The position numbers were made by a program, and so were the translations under genes. Shown one piece after another: positions 9,286 to 17,847 of a stretch of DNA of 64,000 nt (positions are counted from its first letter, which is position 1; each line of letters starts with the position of its first letter). Location: contig JAQGHU010000102.1 of the NCBI GenBank assembly GCA_028291515.1, forward strand, positions 1 to 64,000, written 5' to 3'. The DNA is from Schlesneria sp. Lineage in GTDB: Bacteria > Planctomycetota > Planctomycetia > Planctomycetales > Planctomycetaceae. Under the pieces are notes generated by a model. That model saw only the letters and a list, made by a program, of their open reading frames with translations. It was not told where the DNA came from and searched no databases.

Positions 9286-9314
9286 GTTAGCAAACTTGAT
9301 ATTAACTTCCCAAA

Positions 9315-9821
9315 TCAACGCTTCGAGAATTGGAAGCCACGACGGGATTTCTTGTGACCGTACTTCTTACGCTCAACCATTCGGCTGTCGCGGGTCAGGT
9401 AGCCACCATCGGCCAGCGTGGCGTGCAGACCTGGATGGATCGCTTCCAAGGCACGAGCGATACCGAGGATGATCGCTCCGACCTGGCCAGTGGTTCCGCC
9501 ACCGTTAACACGGACCCACACGTCGACGGTACCGAGCTTCTCGGTCGCCTTCAGCGGAGCCTGAACCAGAATCTGATCTCGCTCAATACAGAAGAACTCT
9601 TCCATGGGGCGATTGTTAATCACGAAGGAACCGTTGCCAGACTTCAGGCGAACACGAGCCACGGCCGTCTTACGACGTCCCGTTCCCATCGCCACGCCGA
9701 ATCGGTCCAGCTTGCCACGGCGGATAATCGGAGCCTGTGGCTCGACTGCAGCCACGGGGGCAGAAGTTTCTTGCGTGAACGTCAATTCACCCGGTTCAAC
9801 GGAACTTGTCGTATCGTCCAT
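9315..9821 (-). CDS. rpsI: Small ribosomal subunit protein uS9
   Basis: uS9 binds the head of the 30S subunit, and its C-terminal tail contacts P-site tRNA. The family core begins near residue 43 (GVAMGTGRRKTAVARVRL) and runs to the invariant C-terminal motif with KKYGHKKSRRGFQFSKR. The full reading is 168 residues, about 40 more than E. coli S9 (130), due to an acidic, proline- and threonine-containing N-terminal extension of the kind seen in other planctomycete S9 proteins. It follows rplM after 60 bases on the same strand, the standard rplM-rpsI pair, and is closed by the hairpin at 9244-9285. Confidence 0.97.
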   Translation of the reverse strand: MDDTTSSVEPGELTFTQETSAPVAAVEPQAPIIRRGKLDRFGVAMGTGRRKTAVARVRLKSGNGSFVINNRPMEEFFCIERDQILVQAPLKATEKLGTVDVWVRVNGGGTTGQVGAIILGIARALEAIHPGLHATLADGGYLTRDSRMVERKKYGHKKSRRGFQFSKR

Positions 9822-9881
9822 GGGGCACTGCCAATTCGGTTGCTATTGGAGACTGAAGTATTTTGATTAAGCGAAAACAGA

Positions 9882-10388
9882 CTATTTAGGCAGCAGATGC
9901 TCGGGCAGCGGGGCTGGCTGTTGAGCTTGGAACTGATGGCTTGTTCCGACAACCAGCTTCAGCTTATCCAGCATGTGACGGGCCAACGCGTTCTTCGGCA
10001 GCATGCGTTTGACGGCCAGTTGCAGGATCTCAGTTGGCTTCTTGGCCCACAGATCCAGCGCTGCGATATTGCGTTGACCGCTTGGCCAGCCGGTGAACCA
10101 CTGATAGCTCTTCTTCGCCATCTTGGTCGTGTAGTGCTCATGATCCTTGTGGACCATTTCACCACCCGTAAATCGCACCTTGTCAGCGTTCAACACGATG
10201 ACGTAGTCACCGGTATCGCAATGAGGAGTGTATTCAGGCTTGTGCTTACCCATCAGGACAGTCGCCAGTTGCGTTGCCAAACGCCCAACGATCATGCCTT
10301 CGGCATCAACAACGTACCACTTCGGAGCGTACGCTCCACCTTGGCGCACTTCCGCCGGTTTGACAAATGATGTCTGTGGAGCGATCAC
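9882..10388 (-). CDS. rplM: Large ribosomal subunit protein uL13
   Basis: uL13 is an early-assembly protein of the 50S subunit. The conserved core starts around WYVVDAEGMIVGRLAT and contains GKHKPEYTPHCDTGDYVIV and the signature around GQRNIAALDLWAKKPTEI, ending in a short proline-rich tail. I place the start at the GTG at 10388: it is preceded by GGAAGG nine bases upstream and gives 168 residues, near family length. An ATG further upstream (10481) would add 31 residues unlike L13. It heads the rplM-rpsI operon. Confidence 0.93.
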   Translation of the reverse strand: MIAPQTSFVKPAEVRQGGAYAPKWYVVDAEGMIVGRLATQLATVLMGKHKPEYTPHCDTGDYVIVLNADKVRFTGGEMVHKDHEHYTTKMAKKSYQWFTGWPSGQRNIAALDLWAKKPTEILQLAVKRMLPKNALARHMLDKLKLVVGTSHQFQAQQPAPLPEHLLPK

Positions 10389-10771
10389 GACCGTCCGCCT
10401 TCCGTCAGTATCCGAACACGCAGGAGAAAGACCTTCATCCCGCAACAACAATTCATGGAGCCAGCCAGACCGCACGCGCACAAAGGGCGAAATGGTCCGC
10501 CGAGGGAGGAGAAAAGGTAACGATTTGTCGAATCTGCTTCAACCGTCCGCCGAAAATTGTCGCTGCCGATGCTCTAAGTTGTTTGTTGCGAAGCTTTTCG
10601 CAGGAAACAGCAACCTCGTCATCGCCTTCATGACATTTTGCCGTTTCTGCACAAGGCAATATTCCGCAAACGCATATCAAATAAATGCTTACGAAACAAC
10701 TAAAGTCCGCAATGCAACTTCGCGGCAATTTGGCTCGCCCAGATTGCAATACAGACGCATCCCTACAACGC
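10389..10771. other. Intergenic region upstream of rplM (383 bases)
   Basis: Between the rplM start and the stop of the DUF1501 gene. It must carry the rplM-rpsI promoter and 5' leader on the minus strand. I found no convincing -35/-10 pair, RNA gene or repeat; open frames here lack ribosome sites and recognisable protein sequence. Confidence 0.6.
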
Positions 10772-12106
10772 TCAAGCAAACAACTCCGCAATCGGAGTCG
10801 GATCGCTGACAAGATGAGTCGGCCGCCCCTGCGGCGTGTACAGGATCTGATCGGGATCGATTCCCAATTTCTTGTAGATCGTGGACACGAAATGCTCTGG
10901 CGAGAGGACGCGATCGACGGCGTTATAGCCCGCTCGGTCCGTCGCCCCGATGATCTGTCCGCCGGGGATGCCCGCTCCGGCCAACATGACGCTCATCGCC
11001 TGTGACCAATGGTCGCGACCGGCATCGCTGTTGATTTTCGGCGTGCGACCGAATTCACCAAGCATGACGACCAGCGTACTGTCCAGAAGGCCGCGTTGAT
11101 CCAGATCGTCGATCAACGCTGCAACCGTTAGGTCGATTTCAGGCATTCGCTTGTTGAATGCTTCGAACAACTTTGTGTGATGATCCCACCCCCCTTCATT
11201 CAGCGTGATGAACGGGACGCCCGCTTCGACCAATCGCCTGGCGAGCAGCGCCCGCTGGCCGAAAGCGTGTCGTCCATATTTATCGCGGACCGTCGGCGGT
11301 TCCTTGTGGATATTGAAGGCGGCTTGAGCCTTCTCGCTGCGCATCAACTGCTGACCCTGCATGTAGTAGTCGTCGAGCGCACGAACCGGATCGGCGGCGG
11401 CGGCGGCATCGGTCACTCTTGGCAAACGATCGACCCGGAGGCGAATCGATTCGCGTTTCGTGAATCGTTCGTCGGTGATTCCGCTCGGCAATGCAACATC
11501 CCTGACGCGGAACGATTCACTGTTCGGGTTATCGGGAACGACAAACGGCGCGTACTGCGCTCCCAGAAAATTTGGCCCGCCAGAGCGAGTCATGCTGGGA
11601 ATTGAAAAGTAGGCGGGCAGTCCATCCTGATGGCCTCGGGCGTGCGCCGTCGCCGATCCCAGGCTGGGGTGGAAGCTGACGAAGGCTCCGCAACCAACAG
11701 GAATTCGCGGAGGTGCCCCGGTCATCATGTAGTGATTGCCAGCGCCGTGATTGCCCTGGTTGTGGCAGATCGAACGCACGATCGCCAGTTTATCCGCCAT
11801 GCCCGCCAGTCGAGTCAGATGCTGCGAGAAGAATCCGCCGGTAATTTTGGTCGAGATCGGTTCAAACTCGCCGCGCACTTCTTTCGGAGCCAGCGGCTTG
11901 GGATCAAAAGTTTCGTAGTGAGTCGGCCCGCCATCGAGCCAGATCAGGATGCAGCTTTTGGCTTCGGTGCGTGCGGGCATCCCCGTATCGGCAGAGATCC
12001 CGCGGCGCATGATCCCATCGACGAGTCCCAGGCCAAAGAATCCACCCAGGCCGAACTGAATCGCGTTTCTGCGAGTGACACCAGCGCAATTTCGATAGCT
12101 GCTCAT
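10772..12106 (-). CDS. DUF1501 domain protein (Tat-exported, alkaline-phosphatase-like fold)
   Basis: A 444-residue protein of the DUF1501 family, very abundant in planctomycetes. It starts with a twin-arginine signal (TRRNAIQFG near residues 11-19, then a glycine-rich hydrophobic stretch). The body carries family landmarks: CILIWLDGGPTHYETFDPK, the NQGNHGAGNHYMMTG stretch with clustered histidines, GWDHHTKLFE, and VMLGEFGRTPKIN near the C-terminus. The fold is related to sulfatases and alkaline phosphatases, but the biochemical role is not established. Known context: DUF1501 proteins are routinely encoded next to DUF1549/DUF1553 proteins. Here the partner is two genes upstream on the same strand, separated by a CPBP-PDZ gene. 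Confidence 0.9.
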   Translation of the reverse strand: MSSYRNCAGVTRRNAIQFGLGGFFGLGLVDGIMRRGISADTGMPARTEAKSCILIWLDGGPTHYETFDPKPLAPKEVRGEFEPISTKITGGFFSQHLTRLAGMADKLAIVRSICHNQGNHGAGNHYMMTGAPPRIPVGCGAFVSFHPSLGSATAHARGHQDGLPAYFSIPSMTRSGGPNFLGAQYAPFVVPDNPNSESFRVRDVALPSGITDERFTKRESIRLRVDRLPRVTDAAAAADPVRALDDYYMQGQQLMRSEKAQAAFNIHKEPPTVRDKYGRHAFGQRALLARRLVEAGVPFITLNEGGWDHHTKLFEAFNKRMPEIDLTVAALIDDLDQRGLLDSTLVVMLGEFGRTPKINSDAGRDHWSQAMSVMLAGAGIPGGQIIGATDRAGYNAVDRVLSPEHFVSTIYKKLGIDPDQILYTPQGRPTHLVSDPTPIAELFA

Positions 12107-12130
12107 TGTTAACTCCAGTCAATTCGCGAT

Positions 12131-13138
12131 TCAGTCTTCGACGACCTGGTTTCGTGATTTTAATTTCACGTCAACTTGCTGCATCTTGTCAGATCGAAAG
12201 TATCTCATTTTCACTCGATCACCAACTCGATACTTGCCGATGGCCCCCTTTAAACTATCGAAGTCAGTGATGGGCTCGGAACCAAATTCGGCAACGATAT
12301 CTCCCACCTGGATGCCAGCATCAGCCGCGCTTCCGTTCGGTTCGACTCGCGTAATTTGACAGCCGTGTTGTTTGCCTTCACCCCAGACACCCAGAAACGG
12401 CCCTGTCGAGAGGATCAATGCCATGGCCAACGTCGCGATCATGGCCACCGTGTTCTGCATGACATGCAGACAAATCGGCATCACCAGCGTCTTGCGCCAT
12501 TCGTAAGCTGTTGCGAACGCGATCCCCAGAAACGACGCGAGAATCGAATGCAGAACACCGTAAGTATGGACGAATCCGAACAACAAGCCCTGAAGAAGAA
12601 TCGCTGACTTGATGTCAACGTGCTGCTTCAACCATCGATAAATCATCCCCCGGAAAAACAATTCCTCGCCCAGCGGCCCGGCCGTGCAGGCCGTCAACAA
12701 GAACAACCAGAACAGGGGATTGCCGAGATTTCGAGCGGCAGGCTCGACGAAGGGATTGGTGTTTTGGTTGATGTTAGGAAAGAGTTGCAGCGTGATACCC
12801 AGCACAATTCCCAAGCCAATCCAAATCATCATCGTCGTAGGGATCGCGATCACTGCCTCCATCGCAGAGGTGGCCAATGGGGGCAACCGAAGTTGGGCGC
12901 CGCGCAGACGCGCGATGACCACAGGAAAGAACCACATCCAGGTCGTGACGATCACGGTCAACGGAATCGCCAATGGCTGTAGCTTTTCGGGATAGAGACC
13001 CACCGAGATTCGCACCGCGAGAATCGGCATCAACCCCGCCAGCACATCTTCCCAACGCCAATCCAGTTCCGGAAACATCTCGCCGGTGTCATCTGCGTGT
13101 GACAAGATTACTTCAGCGGGGAGGGCTTCTTCCGACAT
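12131..13138 (-). CDS. CPBP family intramembrane metalloprotease with C-terminal PDZ domain
   Basis: A 335-residue multi-pass membrane protein. The CPBP (Abi, Rce1-like) motifs are visible: EELFFRGMIYRW (EExxxR), FGFVHTYG (FxxxH) and a later HVMQN (HxxxN), spread over about residues 155-245. A PDZ domain follows at about 255-330 (VEPNGSAADAGIQVGDIVAEFGSEP). Known: CPBP proteases cleave within or near membranes; a fused PDZ is reminiscent of site-2 or DegP-like regulation. The ATG at 13138 overlaps the DUF1549 gene end (13147) by a few bases of spacing and gives a short acidic N-terminus; an extension to 13189 overlaps that gene needlessly. Its tight position between the DUF1549/1553 and DUF1501 genes suggests cotranscription. 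Confidence 0.85.
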   Translation of the reverse strand: MSEEALPAEVILSHADDTGEMFPELDWRWEDVLAGLMPILAVRISVGLYPEKLQPLAIPLTVIVTTWMWFFPVVIARLRGAQLRLPPLATSAMEAVIAIPTTMMIWIGLGIVLGITLQLFPNINQNTNPFVEPAARNLGNPLFWLFLLTACTAGPLGEELFFRGMIYRWLKQHVDIKSAILLQGLLFGFVHTYGVLHSILASFLGIAFATAYEWRKTLVMPICLHVMQNTVAMIATLAMALILSTGPFLGVWGEGKQHGCQITRVEPNGSAADAGIQVGDIVAEFGSEPITDFDSLKGAIGKYRVGDRVKMRYFRSDKMQQVDVKLKSRNQVVED

Positions 13139-13146
13139 CAGGCAAC

Positions 13147-15606
13147 TCAATCCTTGAATACAAATTCGGGGGTGTTGATGAGCGCCCACATCAGGTCTTC
13201 AATCACTCGACGGCGATTCGTATCAGACTCACTGAAGAGACTGACCGCGTCATTCAACTCGTCTGTCGCAGGCCGCCGGGCATACAACGACAAGTACAAC
13301 TCCTCGACAATCTGAGCTGGCGTCTTGTCCGACTGCGCCAACTCGTGAACTCGACTCTGATCACTCGCGACTTTGCGCGACAGTGTGTTGGAATTCATCA
13401 GATGCAGCGACTGAACAATCGTCGTATCGAGCGTCCGTTCACAAGGAGGATCTTGATTCGGATCTTGTCTACCAAAGGCATCCAGGAACAACGAATCAAT
13501 GCGTGCGGTCCACAATTCCTTGGCTCTGGAACCGAGCGGCATCGCCTCAAAGTCCTCACGAACACCCGTGGCTGTACTAACGGTATCGAGCAGCACTTCC
13601 GCTCGCAGTCGCGTCCGATAGTGACGCGAAAAGTTCAGGTGATCCGCGACATTCTTATCGTTCGGAGCCGAATCTAGGCTGTAGACATGCGACGTGGCGA
13701 TTCTGCGAATCAGCTGCTTGATGTCATAGTGCTGCGCTCGGAAGTCGTCCGCCAGTGCTTTCAACAACGGACCATTGGATGGCGGATTCGTGGCTCGCAG
13801 ATCGTCGATCGGATCAACAAATCCGCGGCCCATCAGATCGGCCCAGACACGGTTCGTCATCGTTTGAACAAAAAAGTCGTTCTGATCCGACGTGATCCAC
13901 TCGGCCAGCGCTTCGCGTGGATCGTCAAGGTTGTCCAGACTTGGTGCCGTCCCGAACAAAGGCTTGGGAGTCATTGGCGTGTGTTTGAGCGGATGGTTCA
14001 CAGCCCCATTCGTTCCCGCGAAGATGAATTCTTCCGAACCCGAAATCGGGGCCGAGATTCCAGTTCCCTTGCGACCTAACTTCGCGAAATATGCCGCAAA
14101 CGAATAGAACTCGTCCTGTCCGTAGACTTCAAACGGATGGTGGTGGCACTTCGCGCACTCGAGCCGAATTCCCAGGAACAACTGGCTGACGATCGTCGTC
14201 AGTTCCTCCGGAGCCCGCCGGTCGCGAAACATCACCGTGTTGCCATCGCGGAACGTGCTCCCTCTGGCAGTCAGCAGTTCGCGCACGAATTGGTCATACG
14301 GCTTGTTCTTCCGGAAGGTATCGCGAATCCACGAGTCGTATGCCAATGTCGCCTTGATACCGACGTGATAGGGATTCGGTCGCAGCAGATCGGTCCACTT
14401 GTTCGCCCAATGCTCCGCATATTCGGGATGAGCCAGCAGGCGATCGATCAACGCCTCTCGCTTGTTCGCGGCCGAATCGTCTAAAAATATTTTCGCTTCG
14501 CTCGCCGTCGGACCACGACCAACAATGTCCAGGTAAGCACGTCGTAGAAAAGTATGCTCGGCGCAGGGGCCTGACGGAGTGATTCCCAGCGTCTTCAACT
14601 TAGTCCAGACCAGGTCATCAATGAAGTTTTGCCGCGGCAGATTGGGATAAACATCGTCACTGGCTGGTTCCGGGTGCGGGACCGCGATGCCACTGACATC
14701 GATGTGCCCCATGTAACGCGCCATCACCGCCGTGTCACCGACAATCGGCCCCGCCGTCATTAACCCCGTTTCATTCACCGCGACAACGGCAGCTTCGTTG
14801 GACATGTACGATGACAAACGAGTGACATCTCGGGTTGATCCGTCGCTGTATTTTGCGGTCACTCGCAGTTGCTGTTTTGCCAGTCGCGGCAACACGCGTT
14901 CATGTGGCTCGACAGAGACACCAGTCAGAGCTGCAATCGTTGTGGCATCTTGTCGCGACATGCCCGAGGTGATCCAGTCGGCCAGAATTCGATACTCGGC
15001 GGAATCGCGATCAATGCGTTTACCTCCGCCATGCGGCAGTTCGCCGATCGGTTTCAGCAACAGCAGACTGCGTTCAGCGGCCGGGGCGAAGACTCGTCGC
15101 CCGCGACCTTCTTTTGCCAATGCTTCGAAGTCAAAATCGGGGTCGAATCCTAATAAGCTCAACTGAAAGCCGTTTTGCCCCCGTTGCTTCCCATGGCACG
15201 GGCCGGAATTGCAGGCGTATCGAGACAGCACGGGCATCACATCGCGTTCGAAATCAACGGCCGGTGGCGTCGCGAATTGCTTGACGGTCACGGGGATGGA
15301 GACAACTTCGCCACGAACTTCAGTTCGAACGACTGCGTGACCTTCGGCGAGCGGTCTGACATAACCCGATGTCGAGATATCAACGACCCCTGCAGGTTCC
15401 ACGGTGTATTGGACATCACGACTGAAGTCGTGCACTTTCCCATCGATCTCAACATCGATGACAATCTGACTTCCCGCCAGGCGTCCGACCAGTTCAATCT
15501 TTTGAGGTGAAACGCGAACCCCGCCACAGGCGCCGGTACACAACGGCATCACCAGCGCAACAGCATTGAAAATCAGCAGCGGTAGTAGCTTACGACGAAT
15601 GTGCAT
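13147..15606 (-). CDS. DUF1549/DUF1553 domain protein with Ig-like and cytochrome-type domain
   Basis: An 819-residue secreted planctomycete protein. The signal peptide is MHIRRKLLPLLIFNAVALVM followed by a possible cysteine near 24-27. A bacterial Ig-like (BIG2) region covers about 30-112. A planctomycete-type cytochrome c segment follows with CNSGPCHGK (CxxxCH, about 131-136). DUF1549 covers about 320-530 and has the CAKCHHHPFE motif, a second haem-like CxxCH. DUF1553 covers about 560-810 and ends with the typical EFVFKD. Family function is not established; the haem motifs suggest redox or electron-transfer roles outside the cytoplasm. It is the first gene of a probable three-gene minus-strand unit with CPBP-PDZ and DUF1501. 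Confidence 0.9.
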   Translation of the reverse strand: MHIRRKLLPLLIFNAVALVMPLCTGACGGVRVSPQKIELVGRLAGSQIVIDVEIDGKVHDFSRDVQYTVEPAGVVDISTSGYVRPLAEGHAVVRTEVRGEVVSIPVTVKQFATPPAVDFERDVMPVLSRYACNSGPCHGKQRGQNGFQLSLLGFDPDFDFEALAKEGRGRRVFAPAAERSLLLLKPIGELPHGGGKRIDRDSAEYRILADWITSGMSRQDATTIAALTGVSVEPHERVLPRLAKQQLRVTAKYSDGSTRDVTRLSSYMSNEAAVVAVNETGLMTAGPIVGDTAVMARYMGHIDVSGIAVPHPEPASDDVYPNLPRQNFIDDLVWTKLKTLGITPSGPCAEHTFLRRAYLDIVGRGPTASEAKIFLDDSAANKREALIDRLLAHPEYAEHWANKWTDLLRPNPYHVGIKATLAYDSWIRDTFRKNKPYDQFVRELLTARGSTFRDGNTVMFRDRRAPEELTTIVSQLFLGIRLECAKCHHHPFEVYGQDEFYSFAAYFAKLGRKGTGISAPISGSEEFIFAGTNGAVNHPLKHTPMTPKPLFGTAPSLDNLDDPREALAEWITSDQNDFFVQTMTNRVWADLMGRGFVDPIDDLRATNPPSNGPLLKALADDFRAQHYDIKQLIRRIATSHVYSLDSAPNDKNVADHLNFSRHYRTRLRAEVLLDTVSTATGVREDFEAMPLGSRAKELWTARIDSLFLDAFGRQDPNQDPPCERTLDTTIVQSLHLMNSNTLSRKVASDQSRVHELAQSDKTPAQIVEELYLSLYARRPATDELNDAVSLFSESDTNRRRVIEDLMWALINTPEFVFKD

Positions 15607-16210
15607 GGAGGGACGGCAGGAGTGATTGTTCTCAGGCGGAATCTCCCATCAGGGTATACCGAAATGATCGGCTAGTCCAAGGTCGGAACCACGCAAATTC
15701 CGAAAAGGGAGCTATCGCTGATCGTGAGAACTTTCGGCGTCCGACACAATCAGGGAGGCTGAAGTCTTAGGCCAAGCGACAAAGGCATTCCTCACAACCT
15801 GGAAGCCATTTCTCAAGAGGAGTCACCGCGCTGGGCAACTCCCCGGATGTTAGGGCCAACGGTATAACTTTTCGATAGGAAGCGACCACACCTGTCGACC
15901 GCAATCAAATAGCTATGGTAACTTGTGGTGACCCCAGGACAAATTCGGACAAAACAGGCCCGAAAAAGCCTTTTTCGCCCATAATCCGCGCGGTTTCTGA
16001 CAACGAGTTCTGCGAGTAGACCGCATATTGCTCGAAAGAGCCGCGTCGTGTGCTGAGTGTCTTGGTTTTCCCGGATGCTTCGCCAGCCATGAATTCGCCG
16101 ACAACTCGGCACACGGAAGTGCGCCTGCTACTTTGCTACGGGTTTCGGGCCGCGAACGATCCATGTATCCTTCCCCTCCCGAATTGTCGGCAACTGGGAG
16201 TAAATGATTC
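15607..16210. other. Intergenic region between divergent DUF1549/1553 gene and tgt (604 bases)
   Basis: This region separates two divergent transcription units and must hold both promoters. I see a small palindrome (GAAAAAG/CTTTTTC at about 15962-15976) and no tRNA-like fold, long repeat or credible small gene; short open frames here have no ribosome-binding site and no family resemblance. Confidence 0.55.
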
Positions 16211-17329
16211 GTGTCCGCTTTCCGCTTTTTTCTTGATGCCGTCGATCCTGTTACCGGTGCTCGTGTGGGCCGCTGGCAGACTCCGCATGGAACCATTGAA
16301 ACGCCCGCCTTCATGCCTGTGGGGACGTTAGCTACGGTCAAAGGCCTGACTCCCGAGCAGTTGCGACGAGCCGGGGCCGAGATGGTCTTGTCAAACACCT
16401 ATCATCTGGCGCTGCGTCCCGGCGCAGAGGTCGTGGCGGAAATGGGGGGACTGCATCAATTCATGGGCTGGGACGGCCCGATTCTCACGGACAGCGGCGG
16501 ATTCCAGGTCTTCAGCCTGGCGACGCTTCGCAAGATCGATGACGACAAGGTCGTGTTTCGCTCTCACACTGACGGCAGTTTGCTTCAGCTTTCGCCAGAA
16601 CAGGCCGTCCAAATTCAGGAGCAACTCGGTGCGGATTGCATCATGTGTCTGGACGAATGCCCTCCCCATGATGCGCCTCCCGAAAAAATGAGGAACGCGG
16701 TTGATCGGACGACCCGCTGGGCGGCGCGTTGCCGGGACGCACAGAAGCGCGACGATCAGGCGTTGTTCGGAATCGTTCAGGGCGGAACGCATCAAGAAAT
16801 GCGTGAACGTTCCGCTGCAGGCTTGCTCTCCTTGAATTTTCCGGGCTATGCGATTGGCGGCCTGAGCGTCGGAGAAGCACCGGCTGATATGTACTCGACA
16901 CTCGATTACACGGTCCCGATGCTTCCGGGGGATCGCCCCCGTTACCTGATGGGGGTTGGTCGGCCGGTGGATATCCTCGAAGGGGTTCTGCGCGGGATCG
17001 ACCTGTTCGATTGCGTGATGCCTACTCGAAATGGCCGTAATGCGACTGCTTTCACGAGCGAAGGAATGCTGAAACTGCGCAATCTGAAGCACCGGACCGA
17101 CCCACGGCCGCTGGATGCCGAATGCGACTGTCCGGTGTGCCAGCAGTTCAGTCGAGCGTATCTGCGACATCTGTTTATGGCCAAGGAGATGCTGGGTCCG
17201 ATCCTGCTCTCTTGGCATAACATCGCCTACTATCAGCAGATGCTGAAAAAACTGCGGCAAGCGATCCGGGAAGGAAAGTCGGCAGAGTTCCGGGCGGCTC
17301 AACTTGCCGGTTGGCAGCGATCCGTTTAA
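16211..17329 (+). CDS. tgt: tRNA-guanine transglycosylase (Tgt)
   Basis: Tgt exchanges guanine-34 for preQ1 in tRNAs with GUN anticodons, the committing step of queuosine modification. The 372-residue protein has the TIM-barrel landmarks: [29 protein letters not shown], the catalytic-region [11 protein letters not shown] (near 96-106), FGIVQGG, GGLSVGE, and the zinc site CDCPVCQQF plus a downstream histidine. The start is a GTG at 16211 preceded by GGGAGTAAATGATTC; an ATG at 16204 is out of frame. It is followed by yajC and secDF, the classical tgt-yajC-secDF order of bacteria. Confidence 0.96.
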   Translation: MSAFRFFLDAVDPVTGARVGRWQTPHGTIETPAFMPVGTLATVKGLTPEQLRRAGAEMVLSNTYHLALRPGAEVVAEMGGLHQFMGWDGPILTDSGGFQVFSLATLRKIDDDKVVFRSHTDGSLLQLSPEQAVQIQEQLGADCIMCLDECPPHDAPPEKMRNAVDRTTRWAARCRDAQKRDDQALFGIVQGGTHQEMRERSAAGLLSLNFPGYAIGGLSVGEAPADMYSTLDYTVPMLPGDRPRYLMGVGRPVDILEGVLRGIDLFDCVMPTRNGRNATAFTSEGMLKLRNLKHRTDPRPLDAECDCPVCQQFSRAYLRHLFMAKEMLGPILLSWHNIAYYQQMLKKLRQAIREGKSAEFRAAQLAGWQRSV

Positions 17330-17388
17330 GATGCCGACTTCGAAATTTGGCCGGATCATCTGTCGCCTGCGGGACTTGTTGAAAACGA

Positions 17389-17739
17389 ATGCTAGTTTCA
17401 CTGACTTCACTGGTCATCTTCGCTGAGGGGGAAACCCCGAAAGATACAGGCGGCATCTGGATCATTCTGTTGCCATTGTTGGCGATCTTCACACTTTATT
17501 ACTTCATGGATTCACCACGTCGTCGCGATCAAAAACGCCGCGATCTGATGATGAAAAACATGAAGAAGAACGATCGCGTGGCGACGATTGGCGGCATTCT
17601 CGGTAGCGTCACTGACATTTCCGCTGATGGAAAAGAGGTCACTTTGAAGGTGTCTGATAACACCCGGATCCGTTTTCGTCGGACCGCCATCTCCGAAGTC
17701 TTTGGAGATGAGACCGAGACACCTCCCAAAACGACATGA
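17389..17739 (+). CDS. yajC: Sec translocon accessory subunit YajC
   Basis: YajC is a small single-span inner-membrane protein of the SecDF-YajC complex that assists protein export. The 116-residue protein has one membrane segment (about 22-40, IWIILLPLLAIFTLYYF) and then the YajC signature with RRRDQKRRDLMMKNMKKNDRV and a short beta region (TIGGILGSVTDI). It lies 59 bases after tgt and about 100 bases before secDF on the same strand. Confidence 0.94.
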   Translation: MLVSLTSLVIFAEGETPKDTGGIWIILLPLLAIFTLYYFMDSPRRRDQKRRDLMMKNMKKNDRVATIGGILGSVTDISADGKEVTLKVSDNTRIRFRRTAISEVFGDETETPPKTT

Positions 17740-17847
17740 CTTCAAGTCATTCGTCGCGACGCATTGATTCACCAATCGGGCCTTGGCGGTCCGTCATCTC
17801 TGAGATAGTTGAATTCACGAACAACGACGTTAGGACGGAACTCACGA

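Noticed and set aside
15962-15976. Short palindrome GAAAAAG/CTTTTTC as a terminator
   Set aside because: AT-rich stem with almost no loop, in a divergent intergenic region with no upstream gene to terminate.
15813-16398. Overlapping minus-strand open frames upstream of tgt
   Set aside because: No ribosome-binding sites, no recognisable domains; one runs into tgt antisense. Treated as intergenic.
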